Assembly (NCBI GenBank): GCA_003508835.1
Contig: PUFA01000003.1
Span: 17,027,501-17,091,500, forward strand
DNA from: Eonycteris spelaea
Taxonomy: Eukaryota > Chordata > Mammalia > Chiroptera > Pteropodidae
Reading direction: 5' to 3'
Length of the DNA: 64,000 nucleotides
Shown: positions 33,235 through 45,312 of the stretch, piece after piece
How the letters are laid out: every line of letters starts with the position of its first letter
Numbering within the stretch: the first letter of the stretch is position 1
The notes under the pieces: model-generated
Seen by the model: the letters and a program-made list of their open reading frames with translations, nothing else
Told to the model about the DNA's origin: nothing
Databases searched by the model: none
Translations under genes and position numbers: made by a program

Positions 33235-33369
33235 ATTGGAAGAGCTTTTGCAAATATGTGACCTAAAATAACCATTTTACAGATGAAAAAAACTAAGGCT
33301 CATACAGGTGAAGGACACATTCAAGGTCATAAAACATGAGCAAGTATTAAGATGAACTCCTAAGGGAAG
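33235..33369 (-). repeat. MIR SINE fragment
   Basis: Antisense MIR: 'aaccattttacagatgaaaa', 'aactaaggctcatacaggtg', 'cacattcaaggtcataaaac'. It is followed directly by an MLT1 LTR. Confidence 0.65.
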
Positions 33370-33864
33370 TATATTAGTTTTCTATTGTTGTAACAAATTG
33401 CCACAATTTTAGTGGCTTAAAGCAACACACTTATTATCTTATGGTTCTGTAGGTCTTACAGGGGTCTCATTGGGCTAAAACCAAAGTGTCGGTGGTGCTG
33501 CGTTCTTTTCTAGAGGCTCTGGGAGAATTGATTCCTTACCCTTTCCAGCTTCTAGAAGCTGCTTGGATTCCTTAGTTTAAGGCTCTTTCCTCCATCTTCA
33601 AAGCCAGCAATATTGCATCTCTCTGATCTCTTTTCTGTAGTCACATCTTTGATAACAGCTAGGAAAAGCTCTCTGCTTTTAAGTACCAATGTGATTAGAT
33701 GGGGTCCACTCAAATAATCTAAGATAATCTCCCTATCTCAAGGTCAATAACCTTAATTACATCTGCAGAGTTTCTTTAACCATTGTAGGTAACAGATTCA
33801 CAGGTTCAGGGAGATTAGGGTGTGGATACCTTTGGGTGAGATGGGCATTATTTTGCCTATCACA
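33370..33864 (-). mobile_element. Solo MLT1-type MaLR LTR
   Basis: Antisense LTR with 'tatattagttttctattg', 'gtaacaaattgccacaattt', 'tccatcttcaaagccagcaa', 'atctccctatctcaaggtca', ending 'ttttgcctatcaca' (TG...CA ends on the reverse strand). Near full length and without an internal region. Confidence 0.88.
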
Positions 33865-34345
33865 GTGTAGATAAATGTTCAGAGAAAGAAGATGCTAAGT
33901 CAATAGAGAGTTGATTGATTGAGCAATAAAATAACTGTGGATACCTGTTATAGTCTAGAGTCTCCAGGAATCTGACTCTAGATGGATATATTTGTTGGAA
34001 GTAAGAATGTTCTCAGGATCAACCCCTGCAGGGGAAGGTAAGGTGGTAGGCATGGGGAGAGGGAGAAGCTGGGCTGCAGGATTGCCACAAAGCCTCTGCT
34101 GACCCCATAGGGATCTCTAGAATGGAATTGGCCTTTCAGAGTTGTCAGAAGAGGCTGAGCTTTTAAACTCTTTCCCCTCTAATTGCTATGGCCACATAAG
34201 CAGCAATAGGATGCAGGCTACCCCAAGGAGGGGTCGTGACCTTGGGCAAGCCAGCTCTCTTTTGACAAGGACAGCTCTCATTAGTAGGGGAATTTGTTCT
34301 TAATTAATAAAGGAGAATCTAAACAAATAGTCACAGCTTCTACTA
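33865..34345. repeat. Unassigned old interspersed repeat
   Basis: 'cccctgcaggggaaggtaag', 'cttttaaactctttcccctc' and 'gaccttgggcaagccagctc' recall an LTR-like mammalian repeat, possibly of the same class as the one at 4945-5249. The family is not known. Confidence 0.35.
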
Positions 34346-35554
34346 GAGCACCTATCCCTAAGTTTCATGTCCACATTTGAAGAAAATAATAACAAAGTCA
34401 GCTGTCATCCATTTGGAATAATACCTGACTGACAAATTTTACAAAGTGGTCCTAAACTCAGAACTTACAAATCAGAAGGAAAATAGTCATGTACTTTACC
34501 TACAGTGTAAAGCTAGACAAGACAGGGTCTGGAAAGAGAGTCAAACCCCTGATGTTGCACAACCTTGAGAGCAAGAGCAGGCAGGGGTCACATGGGGGTA
34601 GGAGAATGAGATTGGGTCAGACATAGCATGGACCCTAGAGAGGGAAAAAAAGGCAGATCGTGAGTTCTGGGGACTAGAATCAATCCCAGGTCAAAATCCC
34701 ACGACTCTGCACAAATCATAGCAGAAAAAATGGACATTGGCAAAGGCTAAGGGCAGAGGTGGTAATGCTGACATTGGCTTAGAAGGATCCCAGCAACTTC
34801 TAGCAGAGACTGGTGGTCAGAACAGCAGAGCCCAGTATCAGTTGTGGAGGTGGCTAGAGAACAGGAAAAAAAAATCCTGTTTCAACAGAACTAAGGAAAG
34901 GGCAAGAACCTAATTGCCAAGGAAAAGGGTGTTCTGTATTAAATTAGACAGGTGGGCTACAGTCTTGTGTCGTCTGGCCTATAAATGTCATTTGGCCCAA
35001 GCCCAAGTCTGATTTTGGCACAGGAGTAAAAGATGCTCCAGACATATGAGTAGCAATGGTAAGGAAGATGCAGAGACATTCCATATGCTCACTCCAAGGG
35101 AAGTCCTTTCACAGAACATCAGAGCCAACCTTAATGTTCGTTCTAATGGAATGGTATCTGCATGGAGGTTATAAAGACTAATTTGTTCCCATCTTTGAAC
35201 CCCTGGGGCTCTCACTCTCTCTACTCAGTGCTGAGCCCAACTCTTGCACCAAAACAGCTCTGCCTAGTTGTCCAGAGAGACATTATAGACTCCCAACCAC
35301 CTCCACTTCATATATCCGGGCTGCAAAGCCTAAAGAAATGGCATTTAAGAAAGAGACTTCCTATATTTTCTGGAAGACTGTGTAGACACTGTACTGGGTC
35401 AACCATACTTATAGGCCAAATGGATATGATTCTCCTACATACCTTGATTCAAGCGGTGAGAGCAAAGCATTTCAACACAGTAAACATCATTGCCTTTTCG
35501 TAAGTCCTTTCTGACGCATAAATATCAGCAAGAATACTAATAATAACACCTTCT
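34346..35554. other. Unique sequence, no gene seen
   Basis: A 113-codon frame at 35162-35503 has no recognisable domain. No named repeat. Confidence 0.4.
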
Positions 35555-35765
35555 GATTTTTATAAGGCTTCACATTTACCAAACACTACCATCTACATTA
35601 TTTCTTTTTAATGTCACAGTACTGGTTTGGGGAAGGGAGATTATTATTCCCCTTGTAAAGATGAACAAATTGAGATTCAAAGAGTTCGAGTGACTTACCT
35701 TAAGTTGCAAAGTTAAAGTCTGAAATCGGGTCCAAGTCTTACGAATCCATGTTGCCTCTAATACA
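35555..35765 (-). repeat. MIR SINE relic
   Basis: Antisense MIR: 'tataaggcttcacatttacc', 'tattattccccttgtaaaga', 'tgaacaaattgagattcaaa', 'tgacttaccttaagttgcaa'. Confidence 0.8.
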
Positions 35766-35954
35766 TTATTATAAAAAGTCTACCCCAATGAAAGACCTTT
35801 GTGTCTCACAATCCTGGAAGTTTGAGGAGAAAAGAGAATCAGGAAGGGTAGAGAAAGCAGAAAGCTGAAGAAAAGATAGTCTGACTTGCACATTTTATAT
35901 TAGGTCAGTCCTCAGATTATTGTTTTTAACTCTTTTTTTATTTTACCTCGGTAT

Positions 35955-36125
35955 TTTTGACTCTCCAAAGTGTTCTCATGTCCTTACCTCATTTGATCAG
36001 CTCAGCAGCTCTGTGAGGTAGGCAAAGCAGATCTGATTGATGAGGAAACTAAAGAGAAGTTAGATGACTCACGCAAGACAGACAGCCACTTGGTGACAGA
36101 GTTGGAGCTGGAACCCAAATCTTTG
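35955..36125 (-). repeat. MIR-class SINE relic
   Basis: Antisense MIR: 'cagctctgtgaggtaggcaa', 'gatgaggaaactaaagagaa', 'gttagatgactcacgcaaga', 'ttggagctggaacccaaatc'. Confidence 0.8.
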
Positions 36126-36189
36126 GAACAGGAGTGGAGTAGAAGAAAAGTACCTGCTGAAAGAGACAGGAAGGAAGCATTTTATTAAT

Positions 36190-37690
36190 AGATTATTCTA
36201 AATTTATGTAAACTTTACAACATATAAATTAAGTCATGATGCCATCCATATACCTTAAACTTATACAGTTATGTATGGCAATTATATCTCGATAAAACTG
36301 GGAAAAGTGAATTTAAAAATTCATATAAAAATAAAAAGGGCTGAGAGTAGCCAAAAGAATTTTGAGAAAGCATGCAAAGAGGAGGGGACTTACACCACAG
36401 ATATCAAAACACGTGATAAAATAGGGTGATCGAGGTGTAGGGATGCAGAGGCCAATGGAATAAACTAGGAAGTCCAGAAAGAAACCCATGCATTTTTTTT
36501 TGGAAATTTGGTGTACATAACAGAGGTGATTACAAATAAGTAGGCAAAGTATGGACTGTTTGATATGTAGTGTCACAACAATTGACTCTCCATATTGGAA
36601 AATTAACATTAGAGCTCTATTTCATACACAAAATAACACCAAGTGTTGCAAATAAACTCCAGATGGATTTAAGGCTAAAAGTTAAAGAAAAAAATGTTTA
36701 ACTATTAGAAGAAAATTCCGGAAGATATTTTTATATCTAATCAGGAAAAGATTTACTAAGATTCAGAAAAAAACACAAAAGAAAAAGATAAATTAGATTA
36801 CATTATAATTTAAGACTTCTGTATCACTAAAGACACTAAGAACAAAGCCAAAAGGCAAATGAGAGATTTGCAGGAGGATTTGACCAACAAAGGATTAATA
36901 TCTAAACTATGTGTGTGGGGGTAGGGAGAGGACTACAAATGATAGAAACCAAACAGCCCAGTAAAAACAACAGGCAAAGCATAGAGATAGTTCACAGAAG
37001 TATAAATCAAAGTGGTCTATAAAAATAGGAAAAGATGTCCTACCTCGTTAATAATCAGGGAAATGTCAATTAAAGCAAAACAATGCCATTTCATACCCAT
37101 CCAATTGTCAAAAACTAAATGGTCTGACAATAGCAAGATGTTTGTGGGAAGCGGGTACTGTCATTCTGGAGGGAGTGTGAATTGTTTTAACCTTCTTAGA
37201 GAGCAATTTGGAAGTATCTTGTAAACATGAAGAAATGTGTCTCTATGACAACTAGTTGAACATCTAGATATATGCCCTAGAAAAAAACTCCTGTGTGTAA
37301 TATGACATGTAAAAGGATGTTTATTATTGCATTCTTTGCAATATTTAAAATTTGGAAACAATCTAAATGCTCATCAATAGGACAATGGAAAAACAATGTA
37401 CATTTCAGAGCTGTGGACCTTGGTGAGCTAAACACATGTATCAAGAGTGAATGATTTTGGAAAACCCAAGTTGAGTGAAAAGAATTAAGTCATATTACTA
37501 TGCCATTTACATACATGTTTAAAACACAATATTGTCTATCACTTATGGATTCAAATGTATGTGTGGTAAAATCTTAAAAACACGTAGAAAGATCCATTAC
37601 AAGAAAATGAATTCTCAGAGGAAGAATAGGCTCAAGGACAGTTCAAAGAAGGTTGAACTGAACCTGTAATGTTTTATTTCTTTAATTTAA
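36190..37690 (+). mobile_element. L1 LINE, ORF2 3' end and 3' UTR
   Basis: About 1.5 kb of sense L1M-type sequence. A short 3' terminus appears first ('aattatatctcgataaaact', to about 36305). Then come decayed ORF2 sequences with 'ccaatggaataaactaggaa', 'gatttgcaggaggatttgac', 'atcagggaaatgtcaattaa', 'ggaaacaatctaaatgctca', then the 3' UTR. Frameshifts and stops are frequent. Two L1 copies may be joined here, since a 3' end precedes the ORF2 segment. Confidence 0.8.
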
Positions 37691-38040
37691 AAAAAAATAC
37701 TAAAGCGAATTTAGCAAGATGCTAGCATTATAACATTCTGTGCTATGGATATTGAGTGTTTGATATAGTAAACAATTCAGGAAAGAAAAAGTTATTCACC
37801 AGCAACCGCTCTATCCTCCGGTGGAAATGAGAAGGCAGCAGGGAGCGTGAGTCCACAGGACACTGAGCTGACAGCTTTGAAAATTATTTTTGCTTTGGAT
37901 TTCAGCTCATGCACACACACCAGGACAATTCCACACATGGGAGCAGTGGGGTCACGAGAGAAGCACAGCCAAGCAAGATAGTCAAGGCCCACGAGGGGCC
38001 CCCCAGCCAGTTCTGCCAGGACATCAAAACAGCATTCTGT
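37691..38040. other. Unique sequence, no gene seen
   Basis: Frames on both strands, no domain. Includes 'ccaccggaggatagagcggt' on the minus strand, a small CpG-bearing stretch. Confidence 0.4.
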
Positions 38041-38330
38041 GGCTAGGAATAGGGCCCAGGAATAACAATGGCTTAAATACAATAGGAGACTATTTCTCCC
38101 AACTTAAAAGAATTCAAAGGTAGGCAGTCCAGGGCTAAAATGGTGGCTACACAATGCCTTCAGGACTCGGGATCTTTCCATCTTTCTGCTCTGCCATCCC
38201 TAGCAAGGAATTCCATCTCCCAGGTCCCTTCATTATCTGAGATGGTCACTGCAGCTCCAGTCCATCCAGGAAGCAGGAAAAAGTAGGGGTGGAAAGGACA
38301 AAATGATTCCTATCAGCCGTCAATATCCCT
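38041..38330 (-). repeat. Unassigned old LTR-like repeat
   Basis: 'aacaatggcttaaatacaat', 'ctatttctcccaacttaaaa', 'tttctgctctgccatcccta' and 'actgcagctccagtccatcc' recall a common antisense LTR-type repeat. The family name is uncertain. Confidence 0.45.
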
Positions 38331-38364
38331 CTGATAATTTTTTTCCTAGAAGTCCTTAACTTGC

Positions 38365-38420
38365 TGCCCTTCCTAACCTCAGAGGACTCTTTATTGCCCT
38401 TCCTAACCTCAGAGGACTCT
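38365..38420. repeat. Perfect short tandem duplication
   Basis: A 26-bp unit beginning 'tgcccttcctaacctc' occurs twice without mismatch, separated by 'ttat' (period 30). The lack of divergence suggests a recent slippage or duplication event. Confidence 0.95.
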
Positions 38421-39261
38421 AGGAAATGTCTTCTTTAATTCAATCAGCAATGTGCCTAGCTATTGCTAAGGAAGAAGGGGGAATGGCTTCTTGGTTAACA
38501 AACAGCAGTGGCTGCCACAGCCACTGGTAACTCATCATGCGCCTATGAAGCTGGCTTCCTCTGGACATCATTTCCTGTCCACTCAAGAAAGAGTATGGCT
38601 AGGTGGTGGTTTCCTCAGTGGAGCCTCTTGTCTTTGCTTTTCACCACTTCACATTTGAGTCAAACGTCTACATGGTACATTTATACTTGAAGCTCTTTCT
38701 GCCCGTTTGCCTCCCACCACCCCAGGGAAAGGTCTGAATTGAGCTGTTAGTCTTTTTCCCCCTCCCTCCCCCCCCTCACCCTCCCCCCCCCATAGTTCTG
38801 GTTCTGCATTTATGCTTCCTACTCCCTACTCTTGAGGAATTGCAACTTCCCTTTCACATTCATCAACTGTTAGAAACACCTAAATGTTAAGTTTTTAATT
38901 AGCTCTTCTAAGAACCCCTCCCTGGCTTGTGGCAGCTTCCTCTGAGACCACTTCCTCCTGTCCATTGCCAGTAGCATGTCTTTCACTCAAAAAATCATGT
39001 ACTTTTATTGAGAATGGGCCTTGGATCATCTGGGCCAATGATTTGCAACTTTTTTTTTTCAGATCACTTTCTTCAAGTGAAAACTTATGTGAAACCCCAA
39101 GATAATGTATAAAAATGAATAAAATGGTGAAGTAGGATAGAGGATCCCCAAGTCTTTTCAGAACGTAGTCTAAAAACAGAATATCTTGAATCAAGACATT
39201 GTTGCCCAAAGACAAAAATGAATTGTCTCTTGTCATACAGCTCATAACAACAACAATAATA
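38421..39261. other. Unique sequence with C-rich tract, no gene seen
   Basis: Contains a C-rich simple tract at 38756-38791. Frames on the minus strand (such as 38895-39278) lack domains. Confidence 0.45.
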
Positions 39262-39425
39262 ACCATATTTAGTAACACTCACCCTCTGTATCAAGCACCA
39301 ATCTGAGTGTCTTGCATAGATAAATTCAACCTTGCAATAACTCAGAGTCATTCATCTAGTAAAGAGCAGAGTCAGGATTTGAGCTAGGTGCCCTGACTCC
39401 AGAGGCTGTGCTTGGAGCTACTATG
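39262..39425 (-). repeat. MIR SINE relic
   Basis: Antisense MIR: 'aacactcaccctctgtatca', 'ccttgcaataactcagagtc', 'gagtcaggatttgagctagg', 'tgccctgactccagaggctg'. Confidence 0.75.
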
Positions 39426-40089
39426 CTATAAGCAGTAAATCACAGAGTCTGAATAAGAATTCTAGTCTTCTGGCTCTTAGGCCAAATTCCTCTTTGAATT
39501 GCTTTATACTAGTTTATTAGTTTGTAGATTCTGGGTTTATCTTATCTTCACTTTCCTCTGGGCCTCATATCTATTTTTCACTACATGCATTAAGCATTGA
39601 ATGAGGAACTTGGCAAAATATCTGGGCTCAGTGAATAGGGTCCAACTGCCACTCACACGAGATTTTGATGGAGTCCTGACTTGGCCTGAGAACTAAATAG
39701 AAACATCAAGCCACATCCTTGATCCCCTGAATGGAAAGCTGCGTTTCTATGTTTACGTCTGCAGAAAGGAGAGCAACTCAGACAAATGTTCTGTGCACTC
39801 TCATCTTTTTCAGTCAAGCCCTGGCAAGGCAGAAAGTGGGTATACCTTGTCAGTGTCCTACACTTCTTTCCCTAGAGTGGTGGCGTCAGGATATTCATCC
39901 AGGGACCAGGAAGGGAAATGCTGAGTGACCACTTGTAAAGCCAAAGTTGGCCATGTCTGCCCTTTTACCTGTGCAATTGAATTCTGCAGAAGAAATCATT
40001 CAGTCCCCAAGTTGGTGCTGTTGTACATTCATGCTCCCACTCCCATGGCTGGCTGTCCTTCCTCGTGTCCATAGTCACTCATCATCAGA
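39426..40089. other. Unique sequence, no gene seen
   Basis: No named repeat and no coding signature. Confidence 0.4.
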
Positions 40090-40630
40090 CCTGCCAGAAA
40101 ATGAACAGACTGTTCCATGTTCCTCTCTCAGTAACCAACATCATCTCCTCATTTGGACAAACCAAAACTTTGGGGCCATCTCTGACTCCTCTTTCTACCT
40201 CCCCACCATCAGTGACATGGTCACCTAGTCCCATTGTTTCTGTTTCCTTCACATTTCTCCAATCTATCCATTGCCCTCATTCTGTCTTGGCTTTAATTCA
40301 TTTCCAAGCTAACATCCTCAAAGCTCTTCTTGGCATAAAAGCACCAGAGCTTTCAAAAACAGAATCAGGTCATGTCACACACATATTGTTTCTTAAACAG
40401 TTCTCTATAAACTTTGGGATTAAGTCAACACTCTTAAAGCAGAAAGCCAGGTCCTTGAATATCTGGCCACCACTTTCCTCCCAACTGCATCTTTTGTCCC
40501 TTGAATTGCATGTGCCAGCCACACTCAAACCCCGTGCTTCCCAAAATACACCATGAGCTCCTCACATGTGGGCCTTCACATGTGCTGCTTCCTCTGTCTA
40601 TGCCCTCTCTGTCCCCACCTCTAGATCTAT
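40090..40630 (+). repeat. L2 LINE relic
   Basis: Sense L2 order: 'ggggccatctctgactcctc', 'agtgacatggtcacctagtc', 'cagaatcaggtcatgtcac', 'tgggattaagtcaacactct', 'cttgaatatctggccaccac', 'tgctgcttcctctgtctatg'. A 163-codon open frame (40065-40556) lies almost wholly within it; it is a fossil of non-coding/ORF2-end L2 sequence, not a gene. Confidence 0.8.
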
Positions 40631-41013
40631 ATTTGTCAAATGCCTGTGAGTTTGGGTATAAGGGGATCAGGAAGAACTGAAGAACAGACAGAGGAAGGAG
40701 GGATAAAAGTGACAAAAGAAGAGAAGCCAGGAATGTGGATGGAGGTAACAAGTTTGACCAAAGTAGAAAAAAAGATTCAAAATCACAGGGGTCTGAGAAC
40801 ATTGTCTCTAAGACCTTGGCAGCATGTTTCTATTTTAAACAAAGCTGAAGGGTACAAACTTCACTTGAATGATCGTAGAACTCAAAATGCCATCTAGTCA
40901 CCTGGTGACTGACAGAAGAGAGCAAGGAGTTGAAACACTGAGGACAGGTCAAGGAAGCAGTGATTAAAGGCAAGGCTGGGTCTCAACTCCACCTTAGGAT
41001 TCCATCGATGTGC

Positions 41014-41055
41014 ATTTCTGCTGGGACAGAGACCAATTTCTGCTGGGACAGAGAC
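41014..41055. repeat. Perfect short tandem duplication
   Basis: A 20-bp unit beginning 'atttctgctgggacag' is present twice with period 22 and no mismatch. Confidence 0.95.
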
Positions 41056-41569
41056 AAGTGAGTTAGTTCCGCTTCTTCCATGGTCCTCTCCAGGACACCC
41101 AGGGAAAGACACGCTCATTAATAAGTTGTCTGCACCTCTTGAGAGACCTTGACCACATATGCATGATGATTCATAAGAGATGCCAATCAAATTCAGCACT
41201 GAACTGGTAAAGTAATATCTTCAATGTGGCAGCTGAGAATCCAGGGAAAAGAGAGGAAAACCCATGCAGTGCCTGCATTTGAAACGAAGCATCACTCTCC
41301 CAGAACCTGAGGAAGCTCCAGCTCACAAGTTTGACCCGCTTGCTGAGATCTTGAAAGCTACTCAGGGCACTGTAGCAACTGATAGGAGCAAAGGCTGAGT
41401 GAGGCTCCGTGTGGCAACACCGCTTTCCTGAAGGACAGTGCCTCATGCTCATGAATGTGGTGATCTATTTCCAAATCAGACAGTTGAAGACAGGGATGAA
41501 TAATCAGAGGCCATTCTCATCCTAAGGCCACCCTGATCCCTAACAGTAGCAGTAGGTGTGAACAACCCC
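41056..41569. other. Unique sequence, no gene seen
   Basis: Minus-strand frames at 40894-41199 and 41171-41452 show no protein family signature. Confidence 0.4.
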
Positions 41570-41760
41570 AAGCCTTCACACATCTGATTTATTCAGTTCT
41601 TGCAACCTTCTCTGAGGTTACAGGAGTATTACGCTTATACAAAAAGATTGAAACTTAAAATGTTAAGTGACATTCCCAAGGTCACCAGTTTGGTGCAGAG
41701 CCAGAATATAAACCCACCCTGAATATCAGCAAAACCCATATCCTCTCCTGTGCTTCTCTT
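41570..41760 (-). repeat. MIR SINE relic
   Basis: Antisense MIR: 'gcaaccttctctgaggttac', 'ttaagtgacattcccaaggt', 'gagccagaatataaaccca'. Confidence 0.8.
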
Positions 41761-41784
41761 TCAAAAATAACAAGATTATCAGCA

Positions 41785-41910
41785 TTGTAACAGGGCCTAG
41801 CTCACCTTACAGGTGATAGAAGTGAGGTACACAGTGCGTGATGGCAGAGGCAGAATTCAAACCTGGATTTCTTGGCTCTCAGTTCACCTTTTTCTTCAGT
41901 ACAACTCACT
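41785..41910 (-). repeat. MIR SINE fragment
   Basis: Antisense MIR, second copy in tandem with the previous one: 'cttacaggtgatagaagtga', 'ggcagaggcagaattcaaac', 'ctggatttcttggctctcag'. Confidence 0.7.
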
Positions 41911-41944
41911 GCTTCCTGGACTCTAGCAAGTGGTCCCCTGGTTG

Positions 41945-42205
41945 CCACATTCATTCGACAATTTAACAGGTATGTAGTGAGCTCTTACCAGGGGCATTAG
42001 GATACAGCAGGTGGAAACCATCACTTTTTGCATGGAGCTCACATTCAACTGAAAAGATAAACATATATAAAATAATTCACCAGGTGAGAGCGATAAAATA
42101 GGGTGATGAAGGCAGAGAGCAGTGGGGCAAGAGAAGGGGATATTATTTTTTAAAAGATGGTCAGGGAAGGCTTCTCTGTTGACACCTGGCTTTGGGCTTC
42201 CCCAG
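41945..42205 (-). repeat. L2 LINE 3' end
   Basis: Antisense L2: 'ggtatgtagtgagctcttac', 'aggatacagcaggtggaaac', 'tgcatggagctcacattcaa', 'gatggtcagggaaggcttct', 'gacacctggctttgggc'. Confidence 0.8.
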
Positions 42206-43329
42206 CAAAATCCTTTCCAATTTAACCTACATCATTCTTGTAATCACAGCAAGGCATTGGGCTGACAGTGAGCAGGTGAGATACACAGAAGAGTAGGCAG
42301 GGTCCCCAAAAAAAAGGGGATTCAAAAGTAAGCCCCAGCACTGCCACAGTCCTGCCGTGGACAGTCCTCACAAGTAGGGAGGACAGCAGAATCTCAGAGA
42401 ATATGGCCCCCTGACTCAGGAGCTTAAAAAAGCTACCTTCACAATCTGGTAATACCCAGCCTTCGAACACTTTCTGAACACTTTCTGTTAGAAGAGTTGG
42501 CTGTGAATATAATACCTGGAGAATTTTAGTGGGAGGAAAGAATCCTTTAGATATGCTTCAGGATCTCATTGAAAATGTTTCCTTCATAGACTTAGGAGGT
42601 CGTGTCTCGGGAAAGGCACCAAAAGTAAAATAATAAGAAGACTCTGGTTGCACCTTAGACACAATGTGGAAGTATATTCCTGGCCAAGGCCCGAGACAAA
42701 GCTTTATACAGAAATCATCAGATATAATCTATTTTATAACTATAAAGTGATCTATCTATATATTGTATAGTGCAAGTTTTCTAAAAGGTTTAGAAATCAA
42801 ATAAATCAACAACAAAGAAAACCATTGCCCAAATACATTTCTATATTTTACTACTGAAATCACCCCAAGGAGAATTCTGTGAAGCTGGAGGTGAAGTTGC
42901 AGGAAACAGCTGGAGAAACCTCAGGACAGGGTCATTGCCAGATGCTGGGAAATGGAGAGACTAAGAACAGGTTAGGAAAGGCAGTGAGAATCTGCCAGAT
43001 GCCCAGAGCCAAGAGGCTTTATGTCTGGAGGTGACAGGAACAGCCCAACTGGGTGGTGTAGTCACTGCTTGCTATAAGTGCCATAAGTAATGCTGTAGAT
43101 GAAATTGGCAGGAAATGTGTGAGAAGCTAACACTTTCTCTGTATCCTCACCTCTCCCTCCCATCACCATTCCTGCTTCAGGAGAGTCTAAAGTTAACCCT
43201 CCCTCTCAGCTAAGTATTCATCCCCAACTGTCTCCTCATTAGGCTCCTTCATTCTCACCTGGTTCTTCTATTAAATTCTTCCTTGACAAATACATCATCT
43301 TCCATTTTTAAGGGGAATAAAAAAAGGGA
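42206..43329. other. Unique sequence, no gene seen
   Basis: Includes an 11-bp perfect tandem duplication 'gaacactttct' (42465-42486) and a TA-rich stretch near 42720-42780. Confidence 0.4.
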
Positions 43330-43540
43330 GAGAAGGAACTTTCCTCGGTCCTGCTTTCCCATCTCCCCCAACTAGCATTCCCCTCAACGCTTTCCTTAAT
43401 AGCCAGACTTTAAAGAAATACTTCCATACTTACTGTCTTTCTTTCCTCAGCTCCTTCTTCTTCAATACTTCACAGTCTGCTTTCTGGTCCTGCAATTCCA
43501 CTGAAACTTCTCTAACTGCCAGATATGCCAGCTTGTCCTA
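43330..43540 (+). repeat. L2 LINE fragment
   Basis: Sense L2, more 5' part than usual: 'cttccatacttactgtcttt', 'cacagtctgctttctggtcc', 'gcaattccactgaaacttct'. Confidence 0.55.
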
Positions 43541-43826
43541 AGCCTTTGGTCTCAGCAGCATTTGTCGCTGTGCAACCATTGCCTGAACCCAACATCTTAA
43601 AACATTCTCCTCCTTTGGCCTACATGACCCTATTCCCCTGGTCTCAACCTTCTTCCCAGTCCCGAGTCCTCCACCACTACCCTCGTAGTCCTCCACTGGG
43701 GAGAAGAGACCAGAATCATCTAACTCATGGGATATTTTAGGGTCACACACTCTTTAGAAAATCTGATGGAAGTTTTAAAGACTTTCCTCCAAATATGATT
43801 TATATAAACATATACATGCATATGCA

Positions 43827-43846
43827 TGTGCGGTGCGCGTGTGCGT

Positions 43847-43883
<37 letters not shown>
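43827..43883. repeat. (TG)n microsatellite
   Basis: Impure 'gtgcggtgcgcgtgtgcg' start followed by about 16 pure TG units. The CG interruptions are unusual for a CpG-depleted genome. Confidence 0.95.
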
Positions 43884-43884
<1 letters not shown>

Positions 43885-44079
43885 AACATTATCTCAGGAC
43901 AGGCTCACGGAGTCCCTAAATCAAGAACCTCTGTCTCAGAGAATAGCCTCTTGTACAAAATGTAATCGTGATGTCATGTGGCTGTTCTTGTTACTTTTAA
44001 AACACATGTTTCTAGTAAGTTCTGGGCTTCCAGGGGTCCTACAATGGAGTAAAACCCTTTAGCAGAAGGCAGGAGCCCA

Positions 44080-44280
44080 GCGTTCTCATGCCAGTTCTCA
44101 CACCTTAAAGGCTTGAAGAAGTCACCTCTCTAAACCAGTTAGTTCCTCTGTAAAAATGGATATTATCATTTCCTCTCTGCCACACATGGTTGTTGTAAAG
44201 ATCAAATAAGATCAAGAATTTGAAAACATTTTGCAAACTTCAAAGCACTACAGAATTGATCACTATTAAAAGCATTGATT
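44080..44280 (+). repeat. MIR SINE relic
   Basis: Sense MIR: 'gaagaagtcacctctctaaa', 'ttagttcctctgtaaaaatg', 'catggttgttgtaaagatca', 'acttcaaagcactacagaat'. Confidence 0.75.
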
Positions 44281-44319
44281 AATATCCTTAGAGGCGGGTT
44301 TTAATCCTATTTTGGGCAC

Positions 44320-44430
44320 CGCGTTATGATTTGACCTGGGTTTGTTTTCCGGTTTGTAAACTGGAGATGATAATATCTATTCTAGCTAATTCAAAGAGCT
44401 AGTGTGAGTATCAAATCAAATAATGAATGT
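44320..44430 (+). repeat. MIR SINE fragment
   Basis: A second sense MIR close behind the first: 'gtttgttttccggtttgtaa', 'actggagatgataatatcta', 'gtgtgagtatcaaatcaaat'. Confidence 0.65.
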
Positions 44431-45312
44431 GGCAGGACTTTGCTACTCAGAAAGACTGGGTCCTGCCATTTCTCATCCTCTTCTTTGTCCCTCTCTGGGT
44501 GCATTAATTGAGCTCCATGAGCCCAACAGAGTGAGGTTGTATTCAAGAGTCCCACCGTGCCCAATGATGGAACATTCCTACGAAATAACTCTAGAGTCAT
44601 ATTAGACTCCAGTGAGTTGATCATGGATAATGTAATTATAAGAAGCAGCAAATAAATTGATAATAATTGGCTACCTATTATTTTTAAAAGGGGGGCATAG
44701 AGAGAAAGACTATAGTGTATGAGAAAGATTATCCCTTGTAGAAATAATCACTCTTCCTGGCAACTTGGCATATATTTAAACCTACCCCAAGGAGCACTAG
44801 TGTCACTCTGATATGCTGAGTCACCATAAAATATTTTCTAGCCTGAAATCCAGGTTTTACTGTAATGAGTGAGTGTTCATAGCCTCTAGTAGGTATGCAC
44901 AGGTCTTCAGTTCCCCAAGAAAGACCTTGGCCGCTGAAACCATTGTGCCTTTCTTATTCCCAGCCCCTTCTTCTGTGTTCCACTGTGACTGTGACCAGCT
45001 GACACTCAGGGTGGCAAGGCCAGGGACAGATGCAGATAAAATAGCAAACATGGATGGATCCATCTCTTCCTTTTCACAGGGTTCTATCTGGTTTCAGAAA
45101 GAGGTGGGGTTTGCATAGAGCTATGGGAAGGAAGGGATTCGCTGTTATCTGATGAAGACAAGCCAAGTTGCTGTCCTCAGATAACACAGCAAAAAGCATT
45201 TCTCAACAGTCACTAGGACCTGGAAGGGATGAAACTGACCCTTCATTGCAGAAGTGAAAAGGGACAATTATCCCGGGCTCCACATGCAGGAGAAGGATAA
45301 GGAAATGGAAGG
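44431..45312. other. Unique sequence, no gene seen
   Basis: Short frames on both strands, no domains, no named repeat. Confidence 0.4.

Noticed and set aside
40065..40556. 163-codon open frame on the plus strand
   Set aside because: It lies almost wholly within a decayed L2 LINE, and its sequence follows the L2 consensus order; not a host gene.
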